Source: Planctomycetaceae bacterium (GTDB taxonomy: Bacteria; Planctomycetota; Planctomycetia; Pirellulales; Pirellulaceae). Taken from it: a stretch of 7,527 nt of DNA. This document shows, one piece after another, positions 6,925 through 7,527 of the stretch (its first letter is position 1; every line of letters begins with the position of its first letter). Under the pieces are notes generated by a model. The model searched no databases. It was not told the DNA's origin and saw only the letters and a program-made list of their open reading frames with translations. Made by a program: the position numbers and the translations under genes. The DNA lies in contig JAHEAM010000181.1 in NCBI GenBank assembly GCA_024642765.1, positions 1 through 7,527 on the forward strand, in the 5' to 3' direction.

Positions 6925-7527
6925 TGGCCCATTCCAAAAGTGGATGCCATCTAGCTGCTTTATTAGGCTCAGCTCATTGGGGTTAGGATTCAGGAGCCAA
7001 GGCTTACTTTTTTCGGTTTGCTTTCTGGGGCTTGTGATCTGCGGAAATAGCTCAAACGCCCAAATGGGTGATGGAGGTTCTGGTCGGAATTATTTGTTGG
7101 CTCTCGGGCTCGATGGATTGGATGCGGAGCGACAAATTCTAAATATCGAATCTGAACGCAATATGGTTCGACGGCTAGAAGCGATAAAAAATTTGTTTGA
7201 GTTTATTGACTTTCGAATCACAAGTGTTCAATCCAACGCGGCCTGGCCCGCAGCCGAGGTTTTGAGACGTCTATTACCATCACAATCGAGTGGTTTGCGT
7301 TGGGATGCCCGCTGGGCATTGCTGCAATATGAACAACAAATGTTGTGTGGTGATTTGGTCTCCTTTTGTCAAACCGCCAGTAAAACCGAACAGAGCAACG
7401 TCCAGTATCTGGAAGGTCTATTAGCCGAGCAAGAACTACTTGCGAACCAATTTGAAGCGAAGGAACTAGACAAACGAATAGGTAACTTTGGTGACACAAA
7501 CGCCACCCGTGACGCGAACGAACTGCG
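6905..7527 (+). CDS. Secreted helical protein downstream of the ExbB/ExbD genes (3' end outside window)
   Basis: A frame open to the right edge gives 207 codons and continues. The ATG at 6905 is preceded by AAGGTG at 6895-6900 (4-base spacing), inside the end of the second ExbD gene. This gives a long n-region, a hydrophobic core at about 33-46 and SNA followed by Q, suggesting cleavage after Ala52. An in-frame ATG at 6944 would shorten the n-region and is an alternative start. The mature part starts with a Gly-rich stretch (GDGGSGRNYLLALGLDGLDA) and then appears helical: residues about 72-100, 112-125, 131-158 and 163-190. It reads like the start of a TPR-type or coiled helical protein, but no repeat can be aligned in what is visible. 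Two cysteines occur at 148 and 155. The overlap with ExbD indicates coupling. It is probably a periplasmic partner of the motor; identity unknown. Confidence 0.8.
   Translation, partial: MYLSPTDGPFQKWMPSSCFIRLSSLGLGFRSQGLLFSVCFLGLVICGNSSNAQMGDGGSGRNYLLALGLDGLDAERQILNIESERNMVRRLEAIKNLFEFIDFRITSVQSNAAWPAAEVLRRLLPSQSSGLRWDARWALLQYEQQMLCGDLVSFCQTASKTEQSNVQYLEGLLAEQELLANQFEAKELDKRIGNFGDTNATRDANEL

Noticed and set aside
7218..7499. Minus-strand frame of 93 codons near the right edge
   Set aside because: It is antisense to the exported protein starting at 6905, whose frame has a ribosome binding site and signal peptide.
3626..7527. Zorya-type phage defence system, which also uses a MotA-like channel
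   Set aside because: Zorya pairs ZorA with a ZorB carrying an OmpA-like peptidoglycan-binding domain plus helicase or nuclease genes. Here the partners are standard short ExbD proteins and no nuclease or helicase is present.

Overview
The window reads as a stretch of chromosome from a Gram-negative-type bacterium with a periplasm. My best guess is a planctomycete of the Pirellula/Rhodopirellula kind. The reasons are several large secreted proteins of unknown function, an ExbB gene followed directly by two ExbD genes, TTG start usage and moderate GC. This assignment is an inference from style; there is no rRNA or marker gene to fix it. I found no tRNA, rRNA, CRISPR array, insertion sequence or attachment site.

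Layout. The left 45% (1-3369) is one uninterrupted minus-strand reading frame of at least 1123 codons. It encodes a large exported protein whose C-terminus lies beyond the left edge. It starts at 3369 with a clear signal peptide, followed by a mainly helical N-terminal third and then long beta-rich, Ig-like stretches that recall alpha-2-macroglobulin-type proteins. A compact 256-bp divergent intergenic region (3370-3625) holds possible promoters for both directions and three short perfect inverted repeats.

The right half is a tight plus-strand operon of six genes. In order these are: an unrecognised cytoplasmic protein of about 157 aa (3626-4099); a 385-aa secreted, helical, cysteine-containing protein (4096-5253); an ExbB/TolQ/MotA-family proton-channel protein with a TTG start (5290-6087); two ExbD/TolR-family proteins (6091-6498 and 6502-6924); and a secreted helical protein running off the right edge (from 6905). 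Junctions are -4, +36, +3, +3 and -20 bp, so co-transcription and translational coupling are likely.

How they work together (inference): the ExbB and two ExbD proteins should form an inner-membrane, proton-motive-force-driven motor. The two exported helical proteins encoded on either side are candidate periplasmic partners, and the small cytoplasmic protein may regulate or assemble the system. No TonB, TolA, TolB, Pal or TonB-dependent receptor gene is visible, so the cargo or target of the motor is open. One channel gene plus two non-identical ExbD/TolR genes is also the arrangement of the Myxococcus AglRQS gliding motor, although nothing here shows a motility role.
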